Positions 17,488 to 26,214 of a DNA stretch of 64,000 nt are shown piece by piece. The first letter of the stretch is position 1, and each line of letters starts with the position of its first letter. The notes beneath the pieces were generated by a model. That model did no database searches. It was not told where the DNA came from and worked only from the letters and a program-made list of their open reading frames with translations. The position numbers and the translations under genes were made by a program. This DNA comes from Serratia grimesii NBRC 13537. GTDB lineage: Bacteria; Pseudomonadota; Gammaproteobacteria; Enterobacterales; Enterobacteriaceae. The stretch spans positions 62,001-126,000 of the forward strand of contig NZ_BCTT01000017.1 in NCBI RefSeq assembly GCF_001590905.1. Direction: 5' to 3'.

Positions 17488-18753
17488 ATGAAAAAATCGG
17501 CGGGATATGGTTCGGCAGTAAATGAGGAAAACAGATTACTGGTGATTCTCTTTTTCGTTTTTGGCTGCGTTTTTGTTGATCGTTTAACCATATCTTTCTT
17601 ATTCCCCATGATAGCTGCCGATTTGCAACTGAGTAATGTGCATCTTGGCACCTTGTCTGCCGTCTTGGCGCTAACCTGGGCATTGTCGGGGGCAGGATTA
17701 GGGGCAATTGCCGACCGTTTTAATATCCGTAAACCCATGCTCATTGCCTCTATTGTGGTGTTTTCTCTATTTTCTGCCTTGTCGGGGTGGGTCAATGGTT
17801 TCGCCATGTTGCTGATATTCCGCGCGTTGATGGGGATTGCTGAAGGGCCTGTATTGCCGATTGCACAGTCATTAATGGTGGAAAAGTCGCAACCACAACG
17901 GCGTGGATTCAATATGGGCTTGATTCAAGGCGCCGCACCAGGGTTATTGGGGGGCATTATTGCGCCACCACTTATTATTTACTTGGCACAAAAGTGGGGA
18001 TGGAGCATGGCTTTCCATCTGACAGCCTTACCGGGGATTATTTTGGCCTGGTTAATTTATAAATATGTTGATGGCAAAAAGAATCCGTCTTTTGCTGTGG
18101 AACCAACAGCAAAGAATCAGTCGGAAAAGGCCGCTTACACTGAGCTATTCAAAATTAAAAATGTGGTGCTTTGCATCCTGATTTCTTGCGTATTCGTCAC
18201 CTGGTTTATGGTCATTATTACCTTTACGCCGAGCTTTTTGGTGACCGCTCGTGGCTTCAGCGAGCGGTCAATGGGCGGCATCATGAGCGCTATAGGTGTG
18301 GCGTGGGTTTTCTGGGGGGTTGCGGTACCGGCAATTTCAGATCGCATCGGTCGTAAGCCGACATTGATTTTTTTCTCACTGCTGGCGATTTGCTGCCCAC
18401 TGTTTCTGAGTTACGTCGATAACCTGTGGCTTTTGGGCGGGTTGGTGTTTCTGTCTTATACCGGTTTGGGATGTTTCACATTGTTTATGGCGACAATTCC
18501 TTCGGAAACCGTATCGAAGGCCCGCATCGCCACTGCGCTGGGACTGGTGATGGGCATTGGTGAAGTCATTGGTGGCTGCCTGGCACCTTTTACCGCAGGT
18601 TTTATCGCCGATCGTTACGGCTTGGTCAGTGTGATGTGGCTGGCAGCCATTGGGGCTGCTTGTGCCGTGGTATTAAGTTGTTTTCTCGATGAAACGGCCC
18701 CCGCAGTGGTTAGCCGAAAAACGTTGAAAAGTCAGGGTATCGCCGACGTCTGA
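17488..18753 (+). CDS. MFS transporter (organic-acid type), linked to moaF-like gene
   Basis: A 421-residue, 12-helix major facilitator. The loop 2-3 motif GAIADRFNIRKPML, the RALMGIAEGPVLPIAQSLMVEKSQPQRRG stretch in parts, and the second-half equivalent SDRIGRKP are all present. The overall pattern is that of anion:cation symporter or aromatic-acid:H+ symporter families that take up organic or aromatic acids. It starts a two-gene unit with the moaF-like gene 38 bases downstream. A CRP-like site far upstream suggests catabolite control. Substrate not determinable; the neighbouring lactate genes run in the opposite direction and need not be related. Confidence 0.8.
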   Translation: MKKSAGYGSAVNEENRLLVILFFVFGCVFVDRLTISFLFPMIAADLQLSNVHLGTLSAVLALTWALSGAGLGAIADRFNIRKPMLIASIVVFSLFSALSGWVNGFAMLLIFRALMGIAEGPVLPIAQSLMVEKSQPQRRGFNMGLIQGAAPGLLGGIIAPPLIIYLAQKWGWSMAFHLTALPGIILAWLIYKYVDGKKNPSFAVEPTAKNQSEKAAYTELFKIKNVVLCILISCVFVTWFMVIITFTPSFLVTARGFSERSMGGIMSAIGVAWVFWGVAVPAISDRIGRKPTLIFFSLLAICCPLFLSYVDNLWLLGGLVFLSYTGLGCFTLFMATIPSETVSKARIATALGLVMGIGEVIGGCLAPFTAGFIADRYGLVSVMWLAAIGAACAVVLSCFLDETAPAVVSRKTLKSQGIADV

Positions 18754-18791
18754 AACGGTTTTTTACCCCTATGTACTCAAGGAGAACGAGC

Positions 18792-19601
18792 ATGTCTTTA
18801 AATCCGTCAGTATTGAATCAGAACGCCGAGCCAGAGTGGAAGAACTATGACGATTTTGCCAGGGGGATTGATACTAACCGCCTGCCGCCGACCCAGGACT
18901 GGCGCGGAAAAACGTTGCAGATGGTGTTTGAACATGGTGAAGAGATGACGTTGCGTTTCAGTGCTGATCAGCAACGGCTGCACTGGACTTGGCAGGGAGA
19001 GCAGGGGGAAGACGCGTACGAGGAGGTCCGTACTTCTCCTTCACAATACTTCTTTAATATTCCTTTGCAGATACCAGGCAATGAATGCCTGACATTCGTG
19101 CTCAACGTGGATAGCGGACGAGTACTGATGGTGCGTAGCACGCTGTTGCCTGAACAACAGGTGACGAATGGCTCCCGCCTGGGGCAAACATTCAATGTTG
19201 GTCAGAGGGTGGGTATTACGCCGAGCGGCTTGGCTCCTCACTTGACCCGTGAGCTGCTGGGCTACCGCACGTTGAATATTTACAGCCCTAATCATTATTA
19301 CGAACATTTCTACGTTAATACCGAACGTTATGCCTGGCAGAACCTGCGCGGTGAGCAGTTTGGCCACGGTGATATGGATTACGCCACATACTATAAATTT
19401 GCGGAGGACCAGTATTTATTCACCTTCCGGGAAAAGATTATCCCGGTTTGCTCGGTGTTCTTTTTCGACTTTACCCTTGGCCGCTGTACAGGGATATTTC
19501 TTGGACTGGATGCTGCCGGCAAGGTGTTAGTGTCCCCCGCCGGCGCTTTCATTCACAAGATGAGTTACAACACCTATCCCGACGGGGTACAACCCCTGTA
19601 A
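18792..19601 (+). CDS. MoaF-type protein
   Basis: A 269-residue soluble protein of the MoaF family, built of two lipocalin-like beta-barrel halves (about residues 25-135 and 145-265). Recognisable stretches are LPPTQDWRGKTLQMVFEHG, LTFVLNVDSGRVLMVRS and ERYAWQNLRGEQFGHGDMDYATYYKF. Klebsiella MoaF was found in a monoamine-regulated operon; despite the name it has no established role in molybdenum cofactor synthesis. The ATG at 18792 was chosen over one seven codons earlier because AAGGAGAACGAGC is an excellent ribosome binding site. It is probably co-transcribed with the MFS gene, and its stop codon directly abuts the stop of convergent lldD with no spacer. Confidence 0.78.
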   Translation: MSLNPSVLNQNAEPEWKNYDDFARGIDTNRLPPTQDWRGKTLQMVFEHGEEMTLRFSADQQRLHWTWQGEQGEDAYEEVRTSPSQYFFNIPLQIPGNECLTFVLNVDSGRVLMVRSTLLPEQQVTNGSRLGQTFNVGQRVGITPSGLAPHLTRELLGYRTLNIYSPNHYYEHFYVNTERYAWQNLRGEQFGHGDMDYATYYKFAEDQYLFTFREKIIPVCSVFFFDFTLGRCTGIFLGLDAAGKVLVSPAGAFIHKMSYNTYPDGVQPL

Positions 19602-20741
19602 TCAGCGGTTATTAACCAGAGCGTCGGAGTTGATGTCCGCGATAGTTTTCGCACCGATCAGCGTCATGGCGACGCGCATTTCTTTATCAATCAGTTCGAG
19701 CAGGTTGGCGACGCCAGCCTGCCCGGCTGCCGCGAGCGCATAGGCAAAGGCGCGTCCCAGCAATACACCGTCTGCACCCAGCGCAATCATACGCACCACG
19801 TCCAGCCCATTGCGAATGCCAGAGTCGGCGAGGAGGGTAATGTCACCTTTCACCGCGTCGGCAATCGCCGGCAATGCATGGGCGGTTGATAACACGCCGT
19901 CGAGTTGCCGGCCACCGTGGTTGGAAACCACAATGCCATCGGCACCGAATCGCACCGCATCCTTGGCATCTTCCGGATCCAGAATGCCTTTGATGATCAT
20001 TGGGCCTTGCCAGAATTCACGGATCCAATCCAAATCTTTCCAAGAGATAGAGGGATCGAAGTTGGTGCCTAACCAGCCAATATAATCTTCGAGGTTGGTC
20101 GGTTTACCACGGTACGCCGAGACATTGCCCAAATCATGCGGTTTGCCGCACAACCCGACGTCCCAAGCCCATTGTGGATGTGTCACGGCTTGCAGTATGC
20201 GTCGCACGGCAGCGTTAGGGCCACTCATACCTGAGTGTGCATCACGGTAACGTGCACCGGGCACGGGCATATCGACAGTGAATACCAAGGTTTTTACCCC
20301 AGCGGCTTTAGCGCGTTCTAACGCGTTACGCATAAACCCCCGGTCTTTCAGTACGTACAACTGGAACCACATCGGTCGATCGATTGCCGGTGCCACTTCT
20401 TCAATTGGGCAGACTGAAACCGTAGACAAGGTAAAAGGGATGCCTTTCTGCGCAGCGGCTTTGGCTGCCTGCACTTCACCGCGGCGGGCGTACATCCCCG
20501 TCAGACCGACGGGACCGAGGATCACTGGCATTGCCAGTTTTTCACCGAACAGACTGGTTTCCAGGCTGAGGTCTGACATATTACGCAGTATGCGCTGGCG
20601 CAGGGCAATACCTGCCAGATCTTCTGTATTGCGTCGTAGCGTATGCTCCGCGTAGGCCCCGCCGTCAATGTAATGGAACAGAAAAGGCGGAAGCTTAGCC
20701 TGTGCTGCGGCCCGGTAATCGGTTGATGCGGAGATGATCAT
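19602..20741 (-). CDS. lldD: L-lactate dehydrogenase (quinone), FMN-dependent
   Basis: A 379-residue membrane-associated flavoenzyme that oxidises L-lactate to pyruvate and feeds electrons to the quinone pool. It follows E. coli LldD from the first residues ([20 protein letters not shown]) onwards. Key residues of the alpha-hydroxyacid oxidase family are present: FMN-binding GPVGLTGMY, the substrate Tyr in FQLYV, the catalytic His-Gly-Gly-Arg in [11 protein letters not shown], and the phosphate loop [25 protein letters not shown]. It lies 34 bases downstream of lldP in an lldP-lldD operon. The lldR regulator that separates them in E. coli is absent. Confidence 0.96.
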   Translation of the reverse strand: MIISASTDYRAAAQAKLPPFLFHYIDGGAYAEHTLRRNTEDLAGIALRQRILRNMSDLSLETSLFGEKLAMPVILGPVGLTGMYARRGEVQAAKAAAQKGIPFTLSTVSVCPIEEVAPAIDRPMWFQLYVLKDRGFMRNALERAKAAGVKTLVFTVDMPVPGARYRDAHSGMSGPNAAVRRILQAVTHPQWAWDVGLCGKPHDLGNVSAYRGKPTNLEDYIGWLGTNFDPSISWKDLDWIREFWQGPMIIKGILDPEDAKDAVRFGADGIVVSNHGGRQLDGVLSTAHALPAIADAVKGDITLLADSGIRNGLDVVRMIALGADGVLLGRAFAYALAAAGQAGVANLLELIDKEMRVAMTLIGAKTIADINSDALVNNR

Positions 20742-20775
20742 ATTTTTACCTTATTTCGATAACGTGCTTTTACAT

Positions 20776-22356
20776 TCATAAAGTCAGGATCTGCGCCATA
20801 ACGGCGGCGATCCCCCCGTACACCAGCAAGGGCAACACGGTCTTTCTTATAATTTTTCCTTCAGCATTGCTGATCCCAAGGATTGAGCAGACGGCGATAA
20901 TATTATTCAGGCACACCATATTGCCCATGGCCCCGCCCACGGATTGCAGAGCCAGCGTCAGGTTGACGTTTAGCCCGCTGCTCAAGGCGATAGAATGCTG
21001 AATGCCGCCAAATGTCAGATTGGAAACGGTATTGGATCCTGAAAAGAACGAACCCAGTGCACCGAGGAACGAAGAGAACAGCAGCCAGCTTTCCCCGGTG
21101 AGCGATGCCAGCGCTTTGCCAATGAGGATCACCGGAGCATTGTCGCCACCTTGCATCATCAGATTGACCATCACTAAAGCGCCAAAAAGGGCGATAAAGG
21201 GTTTAGCTATGCGCCCTCCGGTTTCTGTAAACATCTGCTTTACCTGTTTGCGGTTTAGCTGAAACAGGGGAATACACAGCAAGACCACCAGTAAAAAAGG
21301 GATCAGTGCGGGTACATACAACGTTTTGTAGCTCGCAGCAGCAGACGTGCCTAATACCTGCTGTAATTCAATGATCAGGGCATCACTGATGCGCAGCTCG
21401 CCCAGACCACCGAGTTTGCCATTCCATAAAGGTGTATTGCTGTTGAGCAGCGCTTTAATACCCAGCTGATGAATACGCGTTACTATCAAAATAGCAATCA
21501 GCAGCAGAGTTGGGGTCATTGCTTTGATCACGTGAACGAATGGCACCGGTTGAGAGGATGTTTTGCTTTCGCTGCGTGTCAGACCAACTCCGGCGCGTGC
21601 CAAGAGTACTGACAGCATCAGGCCAATGGCACCGCCAACCAGAGCGGGAAATTCATAGTTAACCTGTGCCAACAGCAAATAAGGCAGAGTGCAGCTCAAG
21701 ACGCTGAGCAAAATAAAGGGCAGGTTGCGACGAATCTCATGCCAGGACACGATAAAACGGAGTGCCAGTAATGGAATAACAAACCCAGCGACAAAGTGGA
21801 TCAACGCGGTTTGACGACCAATGTCCAGCAAGTCGGCATCGGGAAGCCCCAGATTGGCGAAGCCGAACCAGGTGGGCGTGCCGACGGCACCGAATGACAC
21901 AGGTACAGAGTTCATGACCAGCGTTAGCAGAGCCACGCGCAGTGGGTTAAAACCTAACCCGACGAGGATGGGGGCCGCAATGGCGGCGGGAGTACCAAAA
22001 CCACTGGCTCCCTCAATCATAAAGGCAAATGCCCATCCGATGATCATCAACTGTGCGACTGGGTTAGGGCTGATATTTTCCAGCCAGTTCCGTACAACAT
22101 TTTCCGCTCCGCTGATCTGCATCAGTTTATTGAGCAAAATAGCGCCAGCGATGATGGTAATTGGCGTGAAAACTGAAACCAATGCGGTAATGATATTGGC
22201 GTGCAACAACAGTGGCAGGCCATTGAACCAAAACATTTGTACGGCATACACGGCAGCCGCTGTCAGCGGGAGCGCGATATAGGAAGGAACACCGTTCTTT
22301 TTGGTCATCATCCAGATCAGCAGGACGATGGGCGCAATACTGAAAAGCAGGGACAT
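20776..22356 (-). CDS. lldP: L-lactate permease
   Basis: A 526-residue inner-membrane lactate:H+ symporter of the LctP family (also carries glycolate), with about 12-14 hydrophobic segments. Diagnostic stretches are IEGASGFGTPAAIAAPIL, PVSFGAVGTPTWFGFANLG and GSNTVSNLTFGGIQ. It is somewhat shorter than E. coli LldP (551 residues). It is the first gene of an operon with lldD; the gap of 34 bases argues for co-transcription. The 334-base upstream region is AT-rich and shows an AATGTG-N6-CACATT dyad at 22580-22597, which is two bases short of a CRP site. A LysR gene upstream runs in the same direction and is a candidate regulator. Confidence 0.92.
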   Translation of the reverse strand: MSLLFSIAPIVLLIWMMTKKNGVPSYIALPLTAAAVYAVQMFWFNGLPLLLHANIITALVSVFTPITIIAGAILLNKLMQISGAENVVRNWLENISPNPVAQLMIIGWAFAFMIEGASGFGTPAAIAAPILVGLGFNPLRVALLTLVMNSVPVSFGAVGTPTWFGFANLGLPDADLLDIGRQTALIHFVAGFVIPLLALRFIVSWHEIRRNLPFILLSVLSCTLPYLLLAQVNYEFPALVGGAIGLMLSVLLARAGVGLTRSESKTSSQPVPFVHVIKAMTPTLLLIAILIVTRIHQLGIKALLNSNTPLWNGKLGGLGELRISDALIIELQQVLGTSAAASYKTLYVPALIPFLLVVLLCIPLFQLNRKQVKQMFTETGGRIAKPFIALFGALVMVNLMMQGGDNAPVILIGKALASLTGESWLLFSSFLGALGSFFSGSNTVSNLTFGGIQHSIALSSGLNVNLTLALQSVGGAMGNMVCLNNIIAVCSILGISNAEGKIIRKTVLPLLVYGGIAAVMAQILTL

Positions 22357-22690
22357 AAAAGCCTCAGGGTTATTATTGTTATTTGTAGAGGTATGTAGCC
22401 GAAAGGTTAATTACCGCAACATTTTCATTCTAATCACAACCTTGGCCGATGTTCCATTCGGCAATTATCCGGTATTGAAAAGTAGGGCGGTATCGTCACT
22501 TTGTTGGCGGCGGTGTTCATATTGATGGGTTGATTATTTTATTAAAAATCAAAGTGATAATTTTATTTTTTATATGATGAATGTGTTGGGTCACATTAAT
22601 TACACAATAATCATCAATAGATTATATTCAAAAGTGGCGTAATCCCTGACGGGCGCTACGGGCCCGTTCGGAATAATAATGTGATCTGGT
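22357..22690. promoter_or_regulatory. Upstream region of lldPD
   Basis: 334 AT-rich bases between the LysR gene and lldP, both on the minus strand. It must hold the lldP promoter. No LldR-type operator was recognised. A short dyad AATGTG-TTGGGT-CACATT is at 22580-22597. No ORF is credible. Confidence 0.45.
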
Positions 22691-23611
22691 TCAAAAATAG
22701 TGGCTGATACTTTGGTAGGACGCGATGATATGTTCAATCAGCAGTCGGGTTTTTAGCGGTAAATTACGGGTATAGGGATAGACTGCGTAAATGCCTAATA
22801 CTTTGCCGCAGTGACCAGCCAAAATTTCCACCAGCTTTCCATCCTGTAAATCCTCATACACCATGCAGCGTGGCACCATAGCAATACCATAACCGCCGAT
22901 CACGGCCTTGCGGATTGCTCTGGCATTATTGGCAGACAGGTTGCCATTAACCTGCAACTCATAAATTTTGCTGCTGCCTGGCTGTTTCATCAACCAGTTG
23001 TCGGTACCGCTTTCCTGATAGGTGTAGGTCAGGCAATTATGCTGGAGTAGGTCATCGGCCGAGTGAGGCTCGGGATGTTGCTGCAAATAGCCGGGCGAGC
23101 AGACGATCACCCAGCGCGAATCCAGAATCGGTCGGGCAATCAGGCTTGAGTCTGGCAGGGTACCGGTACGGATTGCCAAATCAATCCCTTCATTGACCAG
23201 ATCGACGAAGCGATTTTCGAGCCGCATCTCAACCTTCAGATTGGGATGGCGGGCGCAGAATTCTGCCACGCTCTCACTTAGCAGCAATTCGCCTGAAATG
23301 GTCGGGACTGACATACGGATCACGCCGGTCAGTTCATCGCTTTTTTCACTGACAACGTTCAGGGCTTGCTGAATTTGAGCGCCAATCTCCTTGGCCTGGT
23401 GGTATAGGCTTTGGCCGTTTTCAGTCAGCGTCAGGCTACGGGTGGTGCGGTACAGCAGGCGTGCGCCAAGGGATTTCTCCAGTCGGCCGATACGTTTACT
23501 GACCACCGAACTGGTAATTCCGGCTGTTTCAGCGGCTTTGCTGAAGGAACCGCAATCAACAATCAGGGCAAACAGGATCAGGTCGTTGGCATATTCATGT
23601 GTGGGCAGCAT
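22691..23611 (-). CDS. LysR family transcriptional regulator
   Basis: A 306-residue LTTR (start taken at MLPTHEYANDL; an upstream in-frame ATG would add 19 unlikely residues). The HTH includes CGSFSKAAETAGITSSVVSKRIGRLEK and RTTRSLTLTENG; the effector domain has LTGVIRMSVPTISGELLLSE and VNEGIDLAIRTGTLPDSSLIARP. It belongs to the common LTTR group with a short linker and an inducer pocket for small organic acids. It lies 335 bases upstream of lldP in the same direction, so it may control L-lactate use in place of the missing lldR, but nothing in the sequence proves this. Confidence 0.85.
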   Translation of the reverse strand: MLPTHEYANDLILFALIVDCGSFSKAAETAGITSSVVSKRIGRLEKSLGARLLYRTTRSLTLTENGQSLYHQAKEIGAQIQQALNVVSEKSDELTGVIRMSVPTISGELLLSESVAEFCARHPNLKVEMRLENRFVDLVNEGIDLAIRTGTLPDSSLIARPILDSRWVIVCSPGYLQQHPEPHSADDLLQHNCLTYTYQESGTDNWLMKQPGSSKIYELQVNGNLSANNARAIRKAVIGGYGIAMVPRCMVYEDLQDGKLVEILAGHCGKVLGIYAVYPYTRNLPLKTRLLIEHIIASYQSISHYF

Positions 23612-23862
23612 CAGTTGGTGTTTTCCTCGTCCCAGAGCAACCGTCAGTGTATACCCGTCATACTGCAAGCTGCATCTTTGTTGGCAAGTTTGTGCGCCTT
23701 GGTCGACGCGCTATCTATGCCCCTGAAACTCATCCGCTGCGGTTGGGCGAAAATTTCGCGGCCAGAGAGCCATCACCAGTGCCAAAATGAGAATTGTTAT
23801 TGATATCACTTTTAGGCCGCTTACAATGCCTGCCATCTCAAGATTTAGGGTAAGGGTTCTTC

Positions 23863-25515
23863 ATGGAGTTGCTACGGGTGGTGTACCACCAGTATCGCTG
23901 GCCGTTTTTGGCGGTAATGGCGTTAACCATGGCCAGCGCGGCGTTGGGCATAGGTATCATCGCCTTTATAAATTTGCGGCTGATGACGGTAGCGGGCAAC
24001 CCTTTGGCCGTATTACCCGAATTCCTCGGGCTGTTGGCATTGCTGATGGCGGTAACGCTGGGCTCACAGTTAGCGCTGACCACGCTCGGCCATCATTTTG
24101 TGTTCCGGCTACGTGGCCAACTGGTTAAGCGCATCCTGGATACGCATATTGAGCGAATAGAACAATTGGGCAGCGCTTCGCTGCTGGCAAGTCTGTCCAG
24201 TGATATTCGTAATATCACGGTTGCTTTTGTGCGCTTGCCGGAGCTGGTGCAAGGGGTGATATTAACTGTAGGATCGGCGGCCTATCTGGGTTGGCTGTCA
24301 CCACAGATGCTGCTGGTAACCGCGATTTGGGTTGCCATCACAGTGGTGGGTAGCGGTTGTCTGGTGTCTCGTGTTTATCGCCATCTGACCCGTGTGCGTG
24401 AAGCGGAAGAACGTCTGTATGAACATTACCAATCTGCGATTGATGGCCGTAAAGAGTTAGCGCTGAACCGCGATCGTGCCAAGGCGTTGTACCAGCAGGC
24501 CTACCAACCCGATGCTGAAGATTATCGACATCACATTATCCGCGCGGATACCTACCATCTCAGTGCCGTCAATTGGTCGAATATCATGATGTTGGGTGCG
24601 ATTGGTTTGGTGTTTTATATGGCAAATAGCCTGGGCTGGGCCGATACCGCTGTTGCGGCGACGTATTCACTGACGTTGTTGTTCCTGCGTACGCCATTGT
24701 TGCAGGCGGTAGGGGCATTCCCGACGCTGATTAGCGCTGAGGTGGCTTTCGGCAAGGTCAAAGCGTTGCAGCTTGCAGATTATCAACCCACGTTTCCTAC
24801 GGTAAGCTCCAAAGCCTGGCAAACCCTGGAGCTGCGTGATGTGATGTTCCACTATGGCGCGGCGGAGCAAAAAGCCGGGTTCGCAGTTGGGCCTATTAAC
24901 CTGACGCTGCGCCGTGGTGAACTGGTCTTCCTGATTGGCGGCAACGGCAGTGGAAAATCAACGCTCGCGATGCTGTTAACTGGGTTATATCAGCCGGTTA
25001 GTGGGCAAATTATGCTGGATGGTGTGCCACAGACTCCGGCAGATATGCATGATTATCGCCGTTTGTTCTCCGCTATTTTTACCGATTTTCACCCGTTCCA
25101 CCATCTGCAAGGGCCTGAGGGGGAGCAGCCAGATACTGCGCTGGTAGAAAGCTGGCTTAACCGATTGAACATGAAAGACAAGTTGAAGTTCGATGGCCTA
25201 CGAGTGACCAATCCGCAGCTATCGCAAGGACAGCGTAAACGTCTGGCGTTACTGCTGGCAGTGGCTGAAAAGCGGGATATCCTGCTATTGGACGAATGGG
25301 CGGCGGATCAGGATCCGCAATTTCGGCGTATCTTCTATCGTGAGTTGCTACCGCAGCTACGCGCACTGGGAAAAACGGTTTTCGCCATCAGCCATGATGA
25401 CCATTACTTTGAACATGCCGATAGGCTGTTGCAAATGCGTGATGGGCATCTGAGCGAATTGACCGGCAATGACCGTGAGCGTGCCAGTCGGGACTCGATT
25501 TCGCAGATTGACTGA
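23863..25515 (+). CDS. yojI: ABC transporter YojI (peptide/siderophore-type exporter)
   Basis: A 550-residue fused permease-ATPase, co-linear with E. coli YojI, which exports the lasso peptide microcin J25 together with TolC. The membrane domain (about residues 10-320) contains [26 protein letters not shown] in parts. The NBD has Walker [10 protein letters not shown], signature [11 protein letters not shown], Walker [14 protein letters not shown] and H-loop ISHDDHYF; the DEWAADQDP form is the cyclic-peptide exporter (SyrD-like) signature. E. coli yojI neighbours alkB and ada, which are not here. No biosynthetic peptide cluster is adjacent, so the physiological role is probably housekeeping export. 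Confidence 0.94.
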   Translation: MELLRVVYHQYRWPFLAVMALTMASAALGIGIIAFINLRLMTVAGNPLAVLPEFLGLLALLMAVTLGSQLALTTLGHHFVFRLRGQLVKRILDTHIERIEQLGSASLLASLSSDIRNITVAFVRLPELVQGVILTVGSAAYLGWLSPQMLLVTAIWVAITVVGSGCLVSRVYRHLTRVREAEERLYEHYQSAIDGRKELALNRDRAKALYQQAYQPDAEDYRHHIIRADTYHLSAVNWSNIMMLGAIGLVFYMANSLGWADTAVAATYSLTLLFLRTPLLQAVGAFPTLISAEVAFGKVKALQLADYQPTFPTVSSKAWQTLELRDVMFHYGAAEQKAGFAVGPINLTLRRGELVFLIGGNGSGKSTLAMLLTGLYQPVSGQIMLDGVPQTPADMHDYRRLFSAIFTDFHPFHHLQGPEGEQPDTALVESWLNRLNMKDKLKFDGLRVTNPQLSQGQRKRLALLLAVAEKRDILLLDEWAADQDPQFRRIFYRELLPQLRALGKTVFAISHDDHYFEHADRLLQMRDGHLSELTGNDRERASRDSISQID

Positions 25516-25915
25516 CCCTTGTCATTTGGGCCGCATCGGCGGTCCGAATAACTGTGTGTGAGCGCAGGGTACTATCCGATAAATACAGCATATCACGTCA
25601 CCTCTCCTGCAAATATCCAGTCTAACCTGCCGCCAATTCCCCTTACCTAAAGTCAATTAATTGAGTATTGATTTATTTACTGGTGGTTTAATTTTGATCT
25701 GTTGTGTTGTGTCACACTGCGCCATCGTTCACCAATGCAGCATGCATTCATCGCCTATGACGCACCGTCCAGACTGTTTCTCTGTAGCTACCTCGCCTCA
25801 GGTGTCTGGGTAGCAGTTATTTTTTAAATTACTAGGGTAACAAAACACTTTATTGATCGTTTAAATAGATCAATAATTGGATTTTAATTGATTTAATCTA
25901 TTATGCGAGGCGGCT
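25516..25915. other. Intergenic region between yojI and the small-gene pair
   Basis: 400 bases, increasingly AT-rich to the right. No credible ORF and no clear terminator for yojI; a weak GGGCCGC...GCGGTCC inverted repeat lies at about 25528-25545. The last 70 bases (runs of TTTAATTGATTTAATC) look like promoter DNA for the small genes that follow. Confidence 0.4.
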
Positions 25916-26029
25916 GTGATAAGCAAGGATGACGCGGATATCAAACGTAAAGCTTGACTGTGCGTGTTTATCGGCTGCGGGGTGTTTTGGTTGGCCGTCG
26001 CCGCTGTGATTTATTGGCTGCTTATTTAG
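25916..26029 (+). pseudogene. Small membrane-protein ORF interrupted by an in-frame UGA
   Basis: From GTG 25916 (preceded by GCGAGGCGGCT) the frame reads 13 polar codons (beginning ISKDDADIKRKA), then TGA at 25955-25957. It continues in the same frame with a 24-codon hydrophobic helix (LCVFIGCGVFWLAVAAVIYW and following LLI) to TAG at 26027-26029. Without the TGA this would be a typical 37-residue single-pass small membrane protein. A single TGG-to-TGA change would produce the stop, and Trp fits at the membrane boundary. It ends 11 bases before the next small gene, whose Shine-Dalgarno overlaps its stop, so the two look like a coupled pair. Either a recent pseudogene, a sequencing error, or readthrough. 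The intact part could also start internally, at GTG 25964. Confidence 0.5.
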
Positions 26030-26040
26030 GAAATGTGTCG

Positions 26041-26214
26041 ATGGACAAAAAACGCGTAAAGAATACGGGGGGCGCCCGGGATGATAGCCCGGCCAAGATC
26101 CCCCCTTCCTGGCAGTTGACTCGTGAGCAACGGGCGTTTATCAACGACCTATGGCAAGACGACGCCGTAGAGTCTACATCGGAGCAGCCTGCGCAGCCCG
26201 ATGTTAATGAATAA
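26041..26214 (+). CDS. Small hypothetical protein (57 aa)
   Basis: A 57-residue hydrophilic protein starting MDKKRVKNTGGARDD; the middle PPSWQLTREQRAFINDLWQ looks like an amphipathic helical segment, and the tail is acidic and disordered. The start at 26041 is preferred over an upstream in-frame ATG because TTTAGGAAATGTGTCG provides a ribosome binding site. It follows the interrupted small membrane ORF by 11 bases, suggesting co-translation. The last 11 bases overlap the 3' end of the convergent transporter gene. I do not recognise a family. Confidence 0.6.
   Translation: MDKKRVKNTGGARDDSPAKIPPSWQLTREQRAFINDLWQDDAVESTSEQPAQPDVNE

Noticed and set aside
22580-22597. CRP site upstream of lldP (AATGTG-TTGGGT-CACATT)
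   Set aside because: The dyad is two bases shorter than the CRP consensus TGTGA-N6-TCACA.
25955-25957. UGA as a selenocysteine codon
   Set aside because: No SECIS-like hairpin was seen immediately downstream, and a membrane-boundary Trp is the more natural residue.
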